Made by a program: the position numbers and the translations under genes
Source: an uncultured Subdoligranulum sp.
GTDB lineage: Bacteria > Bacillota > Clostridia > Oscillospirales > Ruminococcaceae
NCBI GenBank assembly: GCA_900545545.1
Contig: UQZO01000007.1
Location: forward strand, 1-64,000
Reading direction: 5' to 3'
Length of the DNA stretch: 64,000 nucleotides
Shown here: positions 25,857-35,444 of the stretch, piece after piece
How positions within the stretch are numbered: the first letter of the stretch is position 1
How the letters are laid out: each line of letters begins with the position of its first letter
The notes under the pieces: generated by a model
What the model saw: only the letters and a program-made list of their open reading frames with translations
Told to the model about the DNA's origin: nothing
Database searches by the model: none

Positions 25857-26777
25857 TTATCGGTTGCGGAAACGGATGACCAGCACGCCGATGAGCACGG
25901 CAGCCGCCAGGCAGGCGATGACAACGATCACCGCCATCGGCAGGCCGGTTGCCGCAGTCTGTTCAGGCTGGGCCTGTTCGGGCGTGGCCGTCTGGGTTGC
26001 AGCCTCCGGCGAAGCCGTAGGTGCCGGCGTGGCTGTTGCCTGCGTCTCCTCATCCGGTTCCGGGGTGGCACTGGGCGCAGGGGTGGCCTTGCTGCCCGTG
26101 GGCTTTTTGCTGCCGGAACTGCTCTGCGCGGTGGGCTGCTGCCCGGCCGTGGTCGGGGCCGCCGTGGGAGTGGGTGCTGTGGCGGTCACCGTCGTGGGGG
26201 CAGGGCTGCTCTGGGTTGTCTGGTTCGAGGAGGAGCCCTGGTTGGAATTGCCGCCGCCGGAAGGTTTTTCCGAAGGCTGCGGCGTTGTTCCGCCGTTGCC
26301 ATCCAGCGTCAGGCTGACTTCCCCGTTGGAGGAAGTGGTCGCCTCGCTCTTGGCCAGCGCGGCATCCACCAGTTCCAGCGAATCCTGTACCACACGCACG
26401 GTGGCGGTAGAAGCCTGCGAAGATTCAACGCGAACCTCGCCCAAGGCGGCATTGCCGTCGGGCAGCAGTTCCTCACGGCCGGCCACGTAAACGTTCAGGC
26501 GGCCGCTGGCTGCATCGTAACGGTACTGCTGCACCGTGCCGGGGAGCGCCGCATCAAAGACAAACTCTGCCTCCACAGGTTCGCTGCTTTCCACCTCAAA
26601 ACTGAGGCGCAGCGCTGTGACGCCCTGGGCTGCCTCCTGCGGCAGTGCCAGGCTGACGGCAGCGGCATTGCCGTCGGCAGTCAGTGTCACCGTGCCGTCG
26701 GTTCCCTGGGCCGAGACCGGCAGCGCCGCCACAGCCAGGGCCGCACCCAACAGCAGGGTGGCCAACAATTTTTTCAT
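25857..26777 (-). CDS. Membrane-anchored cohesin-like protein
   Basis: A 306-residue exported protein. A signal peptide (MKKLLATLLLGAALAVAALP, cleaved near SAQ) is followed by one beta-rich domain (about residues 26-160: ALRLSFEVESSEPVEAEFVF, LNVYVAGREELLPDGNAALG) with the size and strand pattern of a cohesin. A long Thr/Pro/Ser/Gln-rich stalk and a C-terminal membrane helix (LPMAVIVVIACLAAAVLIGV) with a basic end follow. It lies 18 bases downstream of the dockerin-bearing M60 protease gene with AAGGAG before its ATG, so the two are one operon. It probably displays the protease on the cell surface. Cohesin identity is inferred from pattern and context. Confidence 0.7.
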   Translation of the reverse strand: MKKLLATLLLGAALAVAALPVSAQGTDGTVTLTADGNAAAVSLALPQEAAQGVTALRLSFEVESSEPVEAEFVFDAALPGTVQQYRYDAASGRLNVYVAGREELLPDGNAALGEVRVESSQASTATVRVVQDSLELVDAALAKSEATTSSNGEVSLTLDGNGGTTPQPSEKPSGGGNSNQGSSSNQTTQSSPAPTTVTATAPTPTAAPTTAGQQPTAQSSSGSKKPTGSKATPAPSATPEPDEETQATATPAPTASPEAATQTATPEQAQPEQTAATGLPMAVIVVIACLAAAVLIGVLVIRFRNR

Positions 26778-26795
26778 GGTATTCTCCTTGTCGTA

Positions 26796-29700
26796 TCAAT
26801 CAGCCTGGCTGCCCAGCGTGATGGGGGGCAGCGTTTCGGGCAGCTGCACCGCCAGCGTATCGCTGGTCAGGCGCTGGCCCTCGTTGGTGGTGGCATTGTC
26901 CACGCGGTACAGTTCCACACGCACCGTTTCGGGCAGGGTGATATTCTGCAGCACGTCGGGTTCGATCCAGTAGACCCAGTAGCCCTCGCTCACTTCGCCC
27001 AGCTGGCCGTTTTCGGGATCGGGGGCCAGAATGATCTGGTGGGCCACCGTGTTGCCCTCTTCGTCCAGACCGCCCACGATGGCACCGTTCTTGTCATAGA
27101 GCAGTACCACGTTGTAGGCGGGGTTGCCCTTGTAGCTGCCGGTAAAGATCAGCGAGCCTTCGGGGATAGCCTGGCCGGAGCTCTGCTCGTAGACATAGTC
27201 CTGCGTCAGGAGGCCGATGCCGTTTTCCATCAGTTCGACGTTGTCGCCGGTGGGACCGAGGACATCCAGCTCACTGATCGAGACTTCGCTGCCCGCCGGT
27301 GCCTTGACGATCAGGCGCAGCTGCGCCGCATCGTAGGTGCAGACCCACGGGTCGTTGTTCTCGTTGCGGAAGTAGACGGTATTGACCGTATCGCCGGTAA
27401 AGGTGCCGGTGGCCAGCGTTTTCCACTGGCTGCCGTCGGCAGAGATCTGAATCTCATACTGCGTGATGGGCGTACCGGAGGTAACCGTGTACTTGAAGCC
27501 GGTGGCTGCCAGCGTCTTGCCGAAGTTCAGCGTGATGACGGCATCGCCCTTTGCGGCCGTGCCGGTGTAGGTGGTGTTCTTGTTGTTATCAATGACCTGG
27601 GTGACGGCGGAAACCGGCTTGGGTTCGCAGGGGTCCTGCTCACCGGCGTCGGGGGTGGTATCCTGCGCAGACGTCATGTTGGTGGTCACCGTCCACTGGC
27701 TCTTGTCATAGCTGCCGTCATGGCTGATCTTCACTGTGGGCAGCGTGAGGGTGGCGGAACGGTTGAGGAACTGATCCACCGCCGTAACCTGGTAGGTCAC
27801 CGTGCGGTTGTTCACCGTGGTCACCGTATCGGTATAGGTATTGCCGGTGGTAAAGCCGACCACCTCGGTCTTGGCCTTGCCGTTTTCGTAGGTCGTGCGG
27901 GCAATCTCGTAACCCAGCAGCAGGCTGCTGTCCGCATCGGCGGCCAGCGTCAGGTTGACCTGATTGGGCGTCTTTTCATCCACCACAGCGGTGGTGCCGT
28001 CGTTCAGGACGTTCTTTCCTGCAAAGCTCTGAGATTCCTCGTGGGTGAAGCGGTAGTTACGCGCCCCGTCGTTGCCGTAGTAGAGCGCACGGGTCTCGGG
28101 TTCAAACTGTGCCAGATAGGCCGCCGTAGTGGCGTCGGGGGTGAGGCCCCAACGGGTGAAGAAGTCGGTCAGATCCTTCTGGGCGGCGGCAGAAGCCAGC
28201 CGCATGAAGTTCTGATCGGCACTGGCCCCCAGCGTCAGCTTGACGCCGCCGGGTGCAGGCGCCTGGGCCGTGTTGCGGGCGTAGGTATCCACGCGGGCAT
28301 AGAAACGGCTCTGGAACAGATCGTTGTAGTTGTCGTAGATCTCGTATTCGTAGCTCTTGTCGTAGGCGAGGTGCAGCTGCCAGTACATACCCAGCTGGGT
28401 GAACACATCGCTGGAAGGACCAGTGGTACCGCTGGTAACCTTGCTGTAGATGGCATCATAGCCAAAGCGCACGCCATCATGGGCCTGGGAGATCTGAGAG
28501 AAGTAGTTGTTGGTAACTTCCGCCACGGCATAGCTGCCCTGGTTGATGTTATGGCCGATCTCATGGGCAATGCCCCAGCCGAAGAAGCTGCCGTTCTGGT
28601 AGGTACCGTCGGCGTTGAGCTGGATGGGCGTACCGTCGGCCAGACCGGGCACAGAGCCCCAGCCGATGCCGATGTGGTTGCCCGCCGCGTACATGAACGC
28701 ACCGGCAAACATACGCATATAGCGGATATTCAGGTGCTGGGAAGGCAAACGGTTCTTATCGCCCGCACCGGCCAGATTGGTCAGACCCTTGTGCTGATAG
28801 AACAGCGTCATCATCTGATCCATGGCATCCACGGAATTGAGCAGGCGGTCGGCCTTGTCGGCGGTGGAGCCGTTGCCCAGGCCCGCCAGCAGCTGGCTGA
28901 CCGGCACCGAGTACATCATCTGATCCAGCATCACATCGGTGGTGTTCAGGATGCAGGTTTCGGGGTCATAAGCGTAGCCGGTTTCGGCGTGCAGCGTGTT
29001 GTGCTCGGCTTCGAGGGCGGCGGCATAAGTTTCCAGCTGCTCCACATAAGCCGTGACACGGGCCGCGCGCTCTTCCGGCGCGTCGATGCCGTAGAGATCC
29101 AGCACGGGGATCTGGGTACCGCCGCTGACGCGGACCGAGTACTGGTCGGCGGCGTTGTCGCCGGTAAACTGCACATACAGCGCACCGCCGTGCTCGGCAT
29201 CAAAGGTGACCAGTTCGGGAATGCTGATTTCGTTGCGGCCGACCTTGAGCTGGATGGGCTTGGAAACCACCTGGCCGGATTCCGAATTGTACTGGGTCGC
29301 CACAAGCTGCAGCCAGGCGTTGGAGCCGGTGGCCACATTGTTGCTGCCCACATAGACGATGATCTCTTCCCCGGCGTGGGCCGTCACACCCAGCGGCTGC
29401 CAGGCATTGAGGCCGGTGAAGCCCAGGTGACCGTCCTTCTTGGCGGTGATGGTGGTATGTACCTGCACCACGCTATTGAGGGAGGTTTCCAGCAGGCCGC
29501 GGGCGTTGTCCAGCTCACGCTGGAGCGCCACACGCTCGGGATGCAGCTCGCCACTGACCTCGTCGGGGGTATCCAGGCGGGTCTGCAAGGCTTCAATGGT
29601 CGCCTCATCCACGTCATCGCGCAGCGTCACATGGAGGTCATCGGCATACAGGGCCAGGATGTCATCCTCCAGGCTGTCGTAGGTGTAGAAGCGAATCTCG

Positions 29701-32009
29701 GCAATGGAAACCGGGCTGTTCCAATAGGTATAGCCGATGCAGACACGCAGATAGTCGGTGGTCACGCCGCCGGCGATCTTGATGGTGTAGTAGCTGCGGC
29801 TGCCGTCGCTGTGCTTGACGAGGCTGACGTTGGAGAGCTGATACTCCTTGCCGTCCTGGCCGCGGGCAAAGACACGGACAACGCCGTAGCTGCCGCGGTC
29901 CTCGATCTGGGCCAGCGAGATGCTGCCGATGTGGTAGCTCTGGTCAAAGGTCACGCGCAGGCCGCCCGCATCGGGATAGGTTGCGCCGTCATCCCAGTCA
30001 TCCAGACCGTACCAGGAGGTGTAGTCGTTGTCCACTGCGCCCCAGGCGGTCTTGCCGGAATCCAGCGGGCTGTCCTTCATGTAGCCGGTTTCGTGGGTGA
30101 CGGATGCAATGTGCGCCGTCACATCGCCCGCGCCTTGCGGCGTGTTGATGAGCTTGTAAGCCGGCATCTTGACCGGGTTGACGTTGGCCGTCGAGGCCAC
30201 GGAGGTCAGCGAGGCGGGACCTTCGCCCTGCTCGTTGACGCCGGTAACATACACTTCGTAGGCGGTGTTGTTCTCCAGGTTCTGGATGGTGTAGCTGTTT
30301 TTCGCCATGCCTTCCACCTTGGTGAAGTCGGTATCGCCCTTCTTGCGGTAGTAAACGTTATAGGTATTGGTATCCTTCATCTTGGCCCAGGAGGCTTCGA
30401 TGCGCTGGAAACGTCCGGTCAGGGCCAGGGCATCGGGTGCCGGGGGCAGCTTGTCGGCCTTGGGGGTCACGGTGATGGCCTCGCCGTAACCGCTGCGCCA
30501 TTCGCCGTTGACAGACTGCACCTGTACGGTGTAGGTCGTGCCGTTTTCCAGCTTGACACCGCCGAAGGTGGTGACCGTCAGGCTGTTAGCCGCGGTACGC
30601 ACCGTCTCGGTCTTGTCACCCAGGGTGATTTTCACCTCGTAGCCGGTCACGTTGACCGCCGGGTTCCAGGTCAGGGTGAATGCCTGGCTCTCGGTCACCG
30701 CCGTCAGTCCTTCGGGGATGTCCATCGTCGGCGGCGGGATACGGCTTTCCATATCATTGACGAATTCCACCTTGGAGATCTCGGCCAGGTTGCCGCCGCC
30801 CGAGACTGCCGTCACCTTGATGGTGACCTTCTTGACGGCGATCTGGCCGCCGAAGTCCACCACGATGGAGCCGTCGGGCTGCACCGAAGCGGCGCCGAGG
30901 AACCGGGCCAGCATCCCGTTGCCCACGGGGATTTCCATCGTTTTGGTCTCGCCGTTTTCCTCGTATTCCACCAGGACGGTGGCTGCGCTGACAGCGGCTT
31001 CGCTGGCGGGCGGGGTCTGCAGGACCAGGCCTTCCATCTCCACCGGCGCCTTGGCGGATTTTTCAAAGTCAAAGCTGACGGTGACGGGGTTGCTGTCGGA
31101 AATGCTCTCGCCCGAGACAGGCTGCAGTTCCACAGGCTGTGCACCCGTAACCAGGTCCTCCAGGGAGCCGCCGGTCAGCTGGGTGTTTTCTTCTTTTTCC
31201 ACCGTCATCAGCGATTCGGGCACGCTGGTCTGTACAGCGGCCTGGGTATCGCGGGTATCTTCCAGGTTGGCTGCCAGCATCTGCAGATCAATAAGATCCA
31301 CCGTGCCGCTGCCGTCCAGGTCAGCGGAAAGATCCTCCGATTCCATAGCGTCGATCAGCCCATCGGCATCCGCCTGGCGGATGGCCCCGTCGCCGTCCAC
31401 ATCACCGATGCAGAGAGCACCCGGGTGCACATTGTCCGCCGCGTAGGTGTAGCCGGCCAGGAAGCCGGTATACAGCTGGACCGAGTACAGCAGGTCCTGG
31501 GCGGTGATGGTCTGGGTGTAGGTGGCAAAACCGCTGCCGCTGACCGTCAGGGTGTAGGTCCCGTTGGGCAGATTGCGGAAACGCACCTCGTTCTGTGCAG
31601 GGGCTTCGCTGCCTGCCGCCGGCAGGGTGACCTGCTGCGACTGTTCCGCGGCGCCCGACAGGCTGACGGTAAACGTCACGTCGCGCTGAAGCGGCAGACC
31701 CGCCAGCAGCACAACGTCCACACCGGCCGTATTCTGCGGCGCGTCGGAGTCGGTTTCTTCGTCATCTTGTTGTTCTTCCTGCGGCAGTTCGGCAATCGTG
31801 GCAGCTTCTTCCTCCACAACGTCGTCCTGCACATCCTGCGATTCCTGGGCCGTCCCCGTTTCGGGGGTAGCCGCTGTGGCAAGTTCTTCGGCCTCGGTCT
31901 GCACAGCAGCTTCCGGGGCAGCGTATTCCTCCGCCATAGCAACAGGGCCCTGGGCCATGATGCTGAACATCATACAAAAGCTCAGCAAGGTGGCGATGGC
32001 TCTTTTCAC
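26796..32009 (-). CDS. Secreted M60 metallopeptidase with dockerin, FN3 and discoidin domains
   Basis: A 1737-residue exported protein. Signal peptide 1-26; acidic linker 27-95; a dockerin at about 200-250 with two calcium loops (DVDGDGAIRQAD and DLDGSGTVDLID). Two fibronectin-III-like domains lie at 425-610 and a discoidin-like domain at 625-780. The peptidase M60 domain spans about 850-1230, with zinc motif HEIGH (1149-1153) and the downstream Glu1164. Further beta domains, one discoidin-like near 1480-1620, complete it. M60 enzymes cleave mucin-type glycoproteins. The dockerin should dock it to the cohesin-like protein encoded next. Start is GTG with AAAGGA upstream. No sortase motif or membrane helix at the C-terminus. 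Confidence 0.88.
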   Translation of the reverse strand: MKRAIATLLSFCMMFSIMAQGPVAMAEEYAAPEAAVQTEAEELATAATPETGTAQESQDVQDDVVEEEAATIAELPQEEQQDDEETDSDAPQNTAGVDVVLLAGLPLQRDVTFTVSLSGAAEQSQQVTLPAAGSEAPAQNEVRFRNLPNGTYTLTVSGSGFATYTQTITAQDLLYSVQLYTGFLAGYTYAADNVHPGALCIGDVDGDGAIRQADADGLIDAMESEDLSADLDGSGTVDLIDLQMLAANLEDTRDTQAAVQTSVPESLMTVEKEENTQLTGGSLEDLVTGAQPVELQPVSGESISDSNPVTVSFDFEKSAKAPVEMEGLVLQTPPASEAAVSAATVLVEYEENGETKTMEIPVGNGMLARFLGAASVQPDGSIVVDFGGQIAVKKVTIKVTAVSGGGNLAEISKVEFVNDMESRIPPPTMDIPEGLTAVTESQAFTLTWNPAVNVTGYEVKITLGDKTETVRTAANSLTVTTFGGVKLENGTTYTVQVQSVNGEWRSGYGEAITVTPKADKLPPAPDALALTGRFQRIEASWAKMKDTNTYNVYYRKKGDTDFTKVEGMAKNSYTIQNLENNTAYEVYVTGVNEQGEGPASLTSVASTANVNPVKMPAYKLINTPQGAGDVTAHIASVTHETGYMKDSPLDSGKTAWGAVDNDYTSWYGLDDWDDGATYPDAGGLRVTFDQSYHIGSISLAQIEDRGSYGVVRVFARGQDGKEYQLSNVSLVKHSDGSRSYYTIKIAGGVTTDYLRVCIGYTYWNSPVSIAEIRFYTYDSLEDDILALYADDLHVTLRDDVDEATIEALQTRLDTPDEVSGELHPERVALQRELDNARGLLETSLNSVVQVHTTITAKKDGHLGFTGLNAWQPLGVTAHAGEEIIVYVGSNNVATGSNAWLQLVATQYNSESGQVVSKPIQLKVGRNEISIPELVTFDAEHGGALYVQFTGDNAADQYSVRVSGGTQIPVLDLYGIDAPEERAARVTAYVEQLETYAAALEAEHNTLHAETGYAYDPETCILNTTDVMLDQMMYSVPVSQLLAGLGNGSTADKADRLLNSVDAMDQMMTLFYQHKGLTNLAGAGDKNRLPSQHLNIRYMRMFAGAFMYAAGNHIGIGWGSVPGLADGTPIQLNADGTYQNGSFFGWGIAHEIGHNINQGSYAVAEVTNNYFSQISQAHDGVRFGYDAIYSKVTSGTTGPSSDVFTQLGMYWQLHLAYDKSYEYEIYDNYNDLFQSRFYARVDTYARNTAQAPAPGGVKLTLGASADQNFMRLASAAAQKDLTDFFTRWGLTPDATTAAYLAQFEPETRALYYGNDGARNYRFTHEESQSFAGKNVLNDGTTAVVDEKTPNQVNLTLAADADSSLLLGYEIARTTYENGKAKTEVVGFTTGNTYTDTVTTVNNRTVTYQVTAVDQFLNRSATLTLPTVKISHDGSYDKSQWTVTTNMTSAQDTTPDAGEQDPCEPKPVSAVTQVIDNNKNTTYTGTAAKGDAVITLNFGKTLAATGFKYTVTSGTPITQYEIQISADGSQWKTLATGTFTGDTVNTVYFRNENNDPWVCTYDAAQLRLIVKAPAGSEVSISELDVLGPTGDNVELMENGIGLLTQDYVYEQSSGQAIPEGSLIFTGSYKGNPAYNVVLLYDKNGAIVGGLDEEGNTVAHQIILAPDPENGQLGEVSEGYWVYWIEPDVLQNITLPETVRVELYRVDNATTNEGQRLTSDTLAVQLPETLPPITLGSQAD

Positions 32010-32287
32010 ACGATAACATCCTTTCCGTTGTTTTTTGTTTCATTTGTATGCCCCCCTGCCGAAACAGAGGGGCATCCGCACTTTTTTCTTGTTTTTTCCA
32101 CTCGTGCAGCGCACATTTTACTACAAAAAAAGTAGGAAATCAAGCTTTACCATCAATGTGTTACAAAAACACATTATTTTGCAAGCAGCCTTTTTAAAAA
32201 AAGCACATTTTCATGCCGTTTTTAGTTTCATTCCATTTATTTCCAGTTTGTATTTTGTGTAAACTGCGCAATTTTTCAGGCAACGCC
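32010..32287. other. AT-rich promoter region of the M60 operon
   Basis: No gene seen. AT-rich, with poly-T/poly-A runs, unlike the GC-rich genes on both sides; expected to carry the minus-strand promoter of the M60-cohesin operon. No clear promoter boxes or operator were assigned. Confidence 0.4.
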
Positions 32288-32327
32288 AAAAGCGGCGCAC
32301 CTCCCGCCGGGGAAGCACACCGCTTTT
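32288..32327 (-). terminator. Terminator after the YfcC-type gene
   Basis: AAAAGCGG and CCGCTTTT arms flank a GC-rich centre, just past the stop at 32340; T runs on both sides. Confidence 0.65.
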
Positions 32328-32339
32328 GATTCGCTGCAA

Positions 32340-33878
32340 TCAGGCAAAACCGATCATGACAGCCACCACTACAAAGATGGTGGACAGCACGAAGAGCATG
32401 CCCTGCATTTTGATCTGGAATTTGGCCCACTTGCCCCATTCCAGACGGGCCACACCCAGGACGCCCAGCAGGCAGCCGGAGGTAGGCACGATCAGGTTGG
32501 TCAGGCCGTCGCCCAGCTGGTAGGCCAGAACCGCCACCTGACGGGTAATACCGGCCAGATCGGCCAGAGGCGCCATGATGGGCATGGTGAGCGCTGCCTG
32601 GCCAGAGCCGGAGACCACCACAAAGTTGAACAGGCTCTGGAACACATACATGAGCCAGGCTGCCAGCACACCGGGCACGCCGCTGAGCAGGTTGCCCAGG
32701 GTGTACAGGATGGTGTTCATAACGCTGGGGGTCGTGGGATCGGTGCCGCCCAGCACGATGACGATGCCCTGGGCCATACCGACGACCAGTGCCGCGCCCA
32801 CCAGGTCCGCCGCACCGCGCTGGAAGGAGGAGGCGATATCCGAGGCGCGCATATCATTGAGCTTGAAGATGCAGCCGATGATACCGGCCACCAGCCCCAT
32901 GACAAAGAACTGGGAAGCAATTTCGGGGATGTAGTACCCTTCCACCACAACGCCCCAGACCGTCCAGACGATGGTAACCAGGATGGTCAGCAGCACCAGG
33001 CCCTGGCCCAGGGTAAAGGGTGCAGCGGCCGCATCGCTCTGCGCCATCTGGTCACGGTAGTAGGCGTCACTTTCATAGGCGACCGAGGATTTGGGGTCTT
33101 TTTTGATCTTGCGGGCGTAGAGCATGGTGAAAATCACGCCTGCCGCCGTAAAGACGATCCACATCACGATGCGGAACCCGGCGCCGGAAAGCACCGGCAC
33201 CCCCGCAATGCCCTGGGCAATGGCCAGGCCGAAGGGGTTCATCCAGCTGGTGCCGAAACCGATCTGGGTGGCCACGTAGGTGACGCAGACCGCCACCACG
33301 GCATCGTAGCCCATGGCGATGGTCAGCGGCACAATGACCATGGCAAAGGGAATGGCTTCCTCGCCCATGCCGAACACCGCACCGCCCAGCGAGAACAAGG
33401 TAAACAGCACCGGGATAAGGATGATCTCCCGCCCTTTGGTCTTGCGGATCATCGCATGGATACCCGCATCCACCGCACCGGTGCGCATGACGATGCCGAA
33501 AGCACCGCCGATGACCAGGATGAACGCCACAATGCCCACGGCGCTGCCGGTCTTGTCGCCGGAGGTCAGGCCCTCAAACACATAGTTGAGCATACCCTGG
33601 CCGCCGAAATCCTCGGTGCCGAAGAGCGGCACGCCGTTGCGCACCTTGTTGCCGGCCTCATCCAGCTGGTAGGCAAAGCTGTCCGCCACAATGACGGTAC
33701 GGGTTTTCTCGGTATCGCCCATCATGTAGCTGACTTCCTGCGTCTAAAAGCTGCCCACCGGGATCAGGTAGGTCAGCACCGCGCAGAGGACCACCACCGC
33801 AAAGATGATGACATACGTATGCGGCATCTGGATGGTCTTTTTCTTTTGTTTTTCCACGATTCCTATCACTTCCTGCAT
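32340..33878 (-). pseudogene. YfcC-family membrane transporter interrupted by in-frame TAG
   Basis: The full frame from ATG 33878 encodes KKKTIQMPHTYVIIFAVVVL and the first membrane helix (to PVGSF), then TAG (33744-33746), then continues in the same frame through VADSFAYQLDEAGNKV and a complete multi-helix YfcC-type carrier with SLGGAVFGMGEEAIPFAMVI and GFGTSWMNPFGLAIA. YfcC-like proteins are about 500 residues and begin exactly like this. Restoring codon 45 would give 512 residues. Without it, translation could restart at ATG 33725 but would lose helix 1. Family members are thought to be basic amino acid or peptide-related transporters. It may be inactive, or the TAG may be a base error. 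Confidence 0.85.
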
Positions 33879-34062
33879 AAAATTAGGCGCCGCTGCCGTG
33901 ATTTTCACGGTCCACCGCGCCAAGTGCCTACCTATAGTAGCCTAAAATGTAAAAAAATGCAATCCAAAATCCCAAAACAGTTTGCAAATATACAGCCATA
34001 TCGGTATAATTATACTGTATGTACAGTTTCGTACAACTTTATCCACAGGGAGCAATGCAGCC
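33879..34062. promoter_or_regulatory. Divergent promoter region of transporter and dipeptidase
   Basis: A 184-base spacer with a CCGTGATTTTCACGG hairpin and an AT-rich segment containing TATAATTATACT around 34006-34017, followed by the palindrome CTGTATGTACAG. It is a plausible control region for both genes. Confidence 0.4.
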
Positions 34063-35382
34063 ATGATGAACAATTACCGGGCCGAGATGATCGCGGCAAT
34101 CAGCCGCCTGGTCGAGATCCCCTCGGTCTTTTCTGAAAGCACAGAATATCCCTTCGGTCCCACCGTGGACCACTGCCTGGATGTCACCCTTGCCATGATG
34201 GAAGGGCTGGGCTTCCGCACCTTCAAAGCCCCCGACGGCATGTACGGCTATGCCGAGACCGGCGAAGGTGAATTGTTCGGCGTGCTGTGCCATCTGGATG
34301 TGGTACAGGCCCGCCAGGAGGACGGCTGGGACCACGATCCTTTCCGCCCCGTGGTGCAGGGCGACTGGCTCTGCGGCCGCGGCACCCAGGACGACAAGGG
34401 TCCCAGCGTAGCAGCCATCTACGCGCTGAAATCGCTGCTGGATGAAGGGCACAAGCTGAACAAGCGGGTGCGGTTCATCTTTGGCATCGACGAAGAAACG
34501 ATGTGGGATTCCATCCACGCCTACTGCGCCCGGGAAGAACTGCCCGTCAGCGGATTTGTGCCGGATTCCACCTTCCCGCTGACCTACGCCGAGAAAGGGC
34601 TTCTGCAATTGCAGGTGCGGTCGGACAAGCCCTTTGCCCTGCCCTGTAGCGGCGGCGACAGCATGAACGCGGTATCTTCCCACGCCGAATGCCCGCTGAA
34701 CCCCGAGGTGCAGCGCGTGATGCGGGAATTGGAGCTGCCCTTCCATGCGACCGATACCCAGATTTGCGCCGAGGGCCTGACCGCCCACGCCAAGAACCCC
34801 TGGAAGGGCGTGAACGCCAACCTGAACCTGCTGCGGGCGCTGCGTAAGGCCGGGTACGAGCACGACGCCATCACCTTTGCCTGCGAGGCACTGGACAACA
34901 AGTTCCGGTTTGAGGGGTTCACCGATAAAGACCTCTCGGATTTTTCCGGCCCGGTCACCGTCAACCTGGGCAAGTTCACGCTGGACGAGCACGGAGCCGT
35001 GCTGGGGCTGGACCTGCGCCTGCCCGTGACCCGCGAGAAGGAGGAAATTCTCTCGCTGGTGCGCGAGAAGGCCGCCGCCTGCCACATGACAGTGGAGGAG
35101 TTCGACTGGCTGCGGCCCATCCACGTACCCCAGGACAGCCCGCTGGTAACCAGGCTGCTGCAGGCCTACCGCGAAGTGACCGGCGACGCCAAGACCGAGC
35201 CCTACATTTCCGCCGGGGCCACCTTTGCCCGCGCCTTCGACAACTGCGTGGCCTTCGGTGCCAACATGCCCCACAGCCCCACCAGTGAGCATCAGCCCAA
35301 CGAGCGCATCTCCATCATCCAGCTGATGCAGGCGGCCGAAGTGTACCGCCGCGCCTTTACCTACCTGGTACTGGCCGACTGA
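34063..35382 (+). CDS. M20 family dipeptidase (PepV-like)
   Basis: A 439-residue zinc aminopeptidase. The metal site runs through GVLCHLDVV, the GRGTQDDKGPS block with the bridging Asp, and the catalytic FGIDEETMWD. The C-terminal GATFARAFDNCVAFGANMPH and SEHQPNERISI are as in PepV dipeptidases. It is intracellular and cleaves dipeptides, which fits a neighbour that may be a peptide or amino acid carrier. ATG 34063 (or 34066) has AGGGAG upstream. Confidence 0.9.
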   Translation: MMNNYRAEMIAAISRLVEIPSVFSESTEYPFGPTVDHCLDVTLAMMEGLGFRTFKAPDGMYGYAETGEGELFGVLCHLDVVQARQEDGWDHDPFRPVVQGDWLCGRGTQDDKGPSVAAIYALKSLLDEGHKLNKRVRFIFGIDEETMWDSIHAYCAREELPVSGFVPDSTFPLTYAEKGLLQLQVRSDKPFALPCSGGDSMNAVSSHAECPLNPEVQRVMRELELPFHATDTQICAEGLTAHAKNPWKGVNANLNLLRALRKAGYEHDAITFACEALDNKFRFEGFTDKDLSDFSGPVTVNLGKFTLDEHGAVLGLDLRLPVTREKEEILSLVREKAAACHMTVEEFDWLRPIHVPQDSPLVTRLLQAYREVTGDAKTEPYISAGATFARAFDNCVAFGANMPHSPTSEHQPNERISIIQLMQAAEVYRRAFTYLVLAD

Positions 35383-35399
35383 TTTTTTCCATCAACCGC

Positions 35400-35434
35400 A
35401 AAGCCCCCGGACCGTGATGGTCCGGGGGCTTTTT
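35400..35434 (+). terminator. Intrinsic terminator after the dipeptidase gene
   Basis: AAGCCCCCGGACC pairs with GGTCCGGGGGCTT, followed by TTTT. It may also serve the convergent lipoprotein gene. Confidence 0.9.
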
Positions 35435-35444
35435 GTATTGGGTT

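Noticed and set aside
25809..32135. A plus-strand open frame of over 2100 codons opposite the M60 gene
   Set aside because: It is an antisense shadow of a GC-rich gene: its residues are a histidine/glycine/glutamine-rich mixture without domains, and the minus-strand frame carries clear signal peptide, dockerin and HEIGH motifs.
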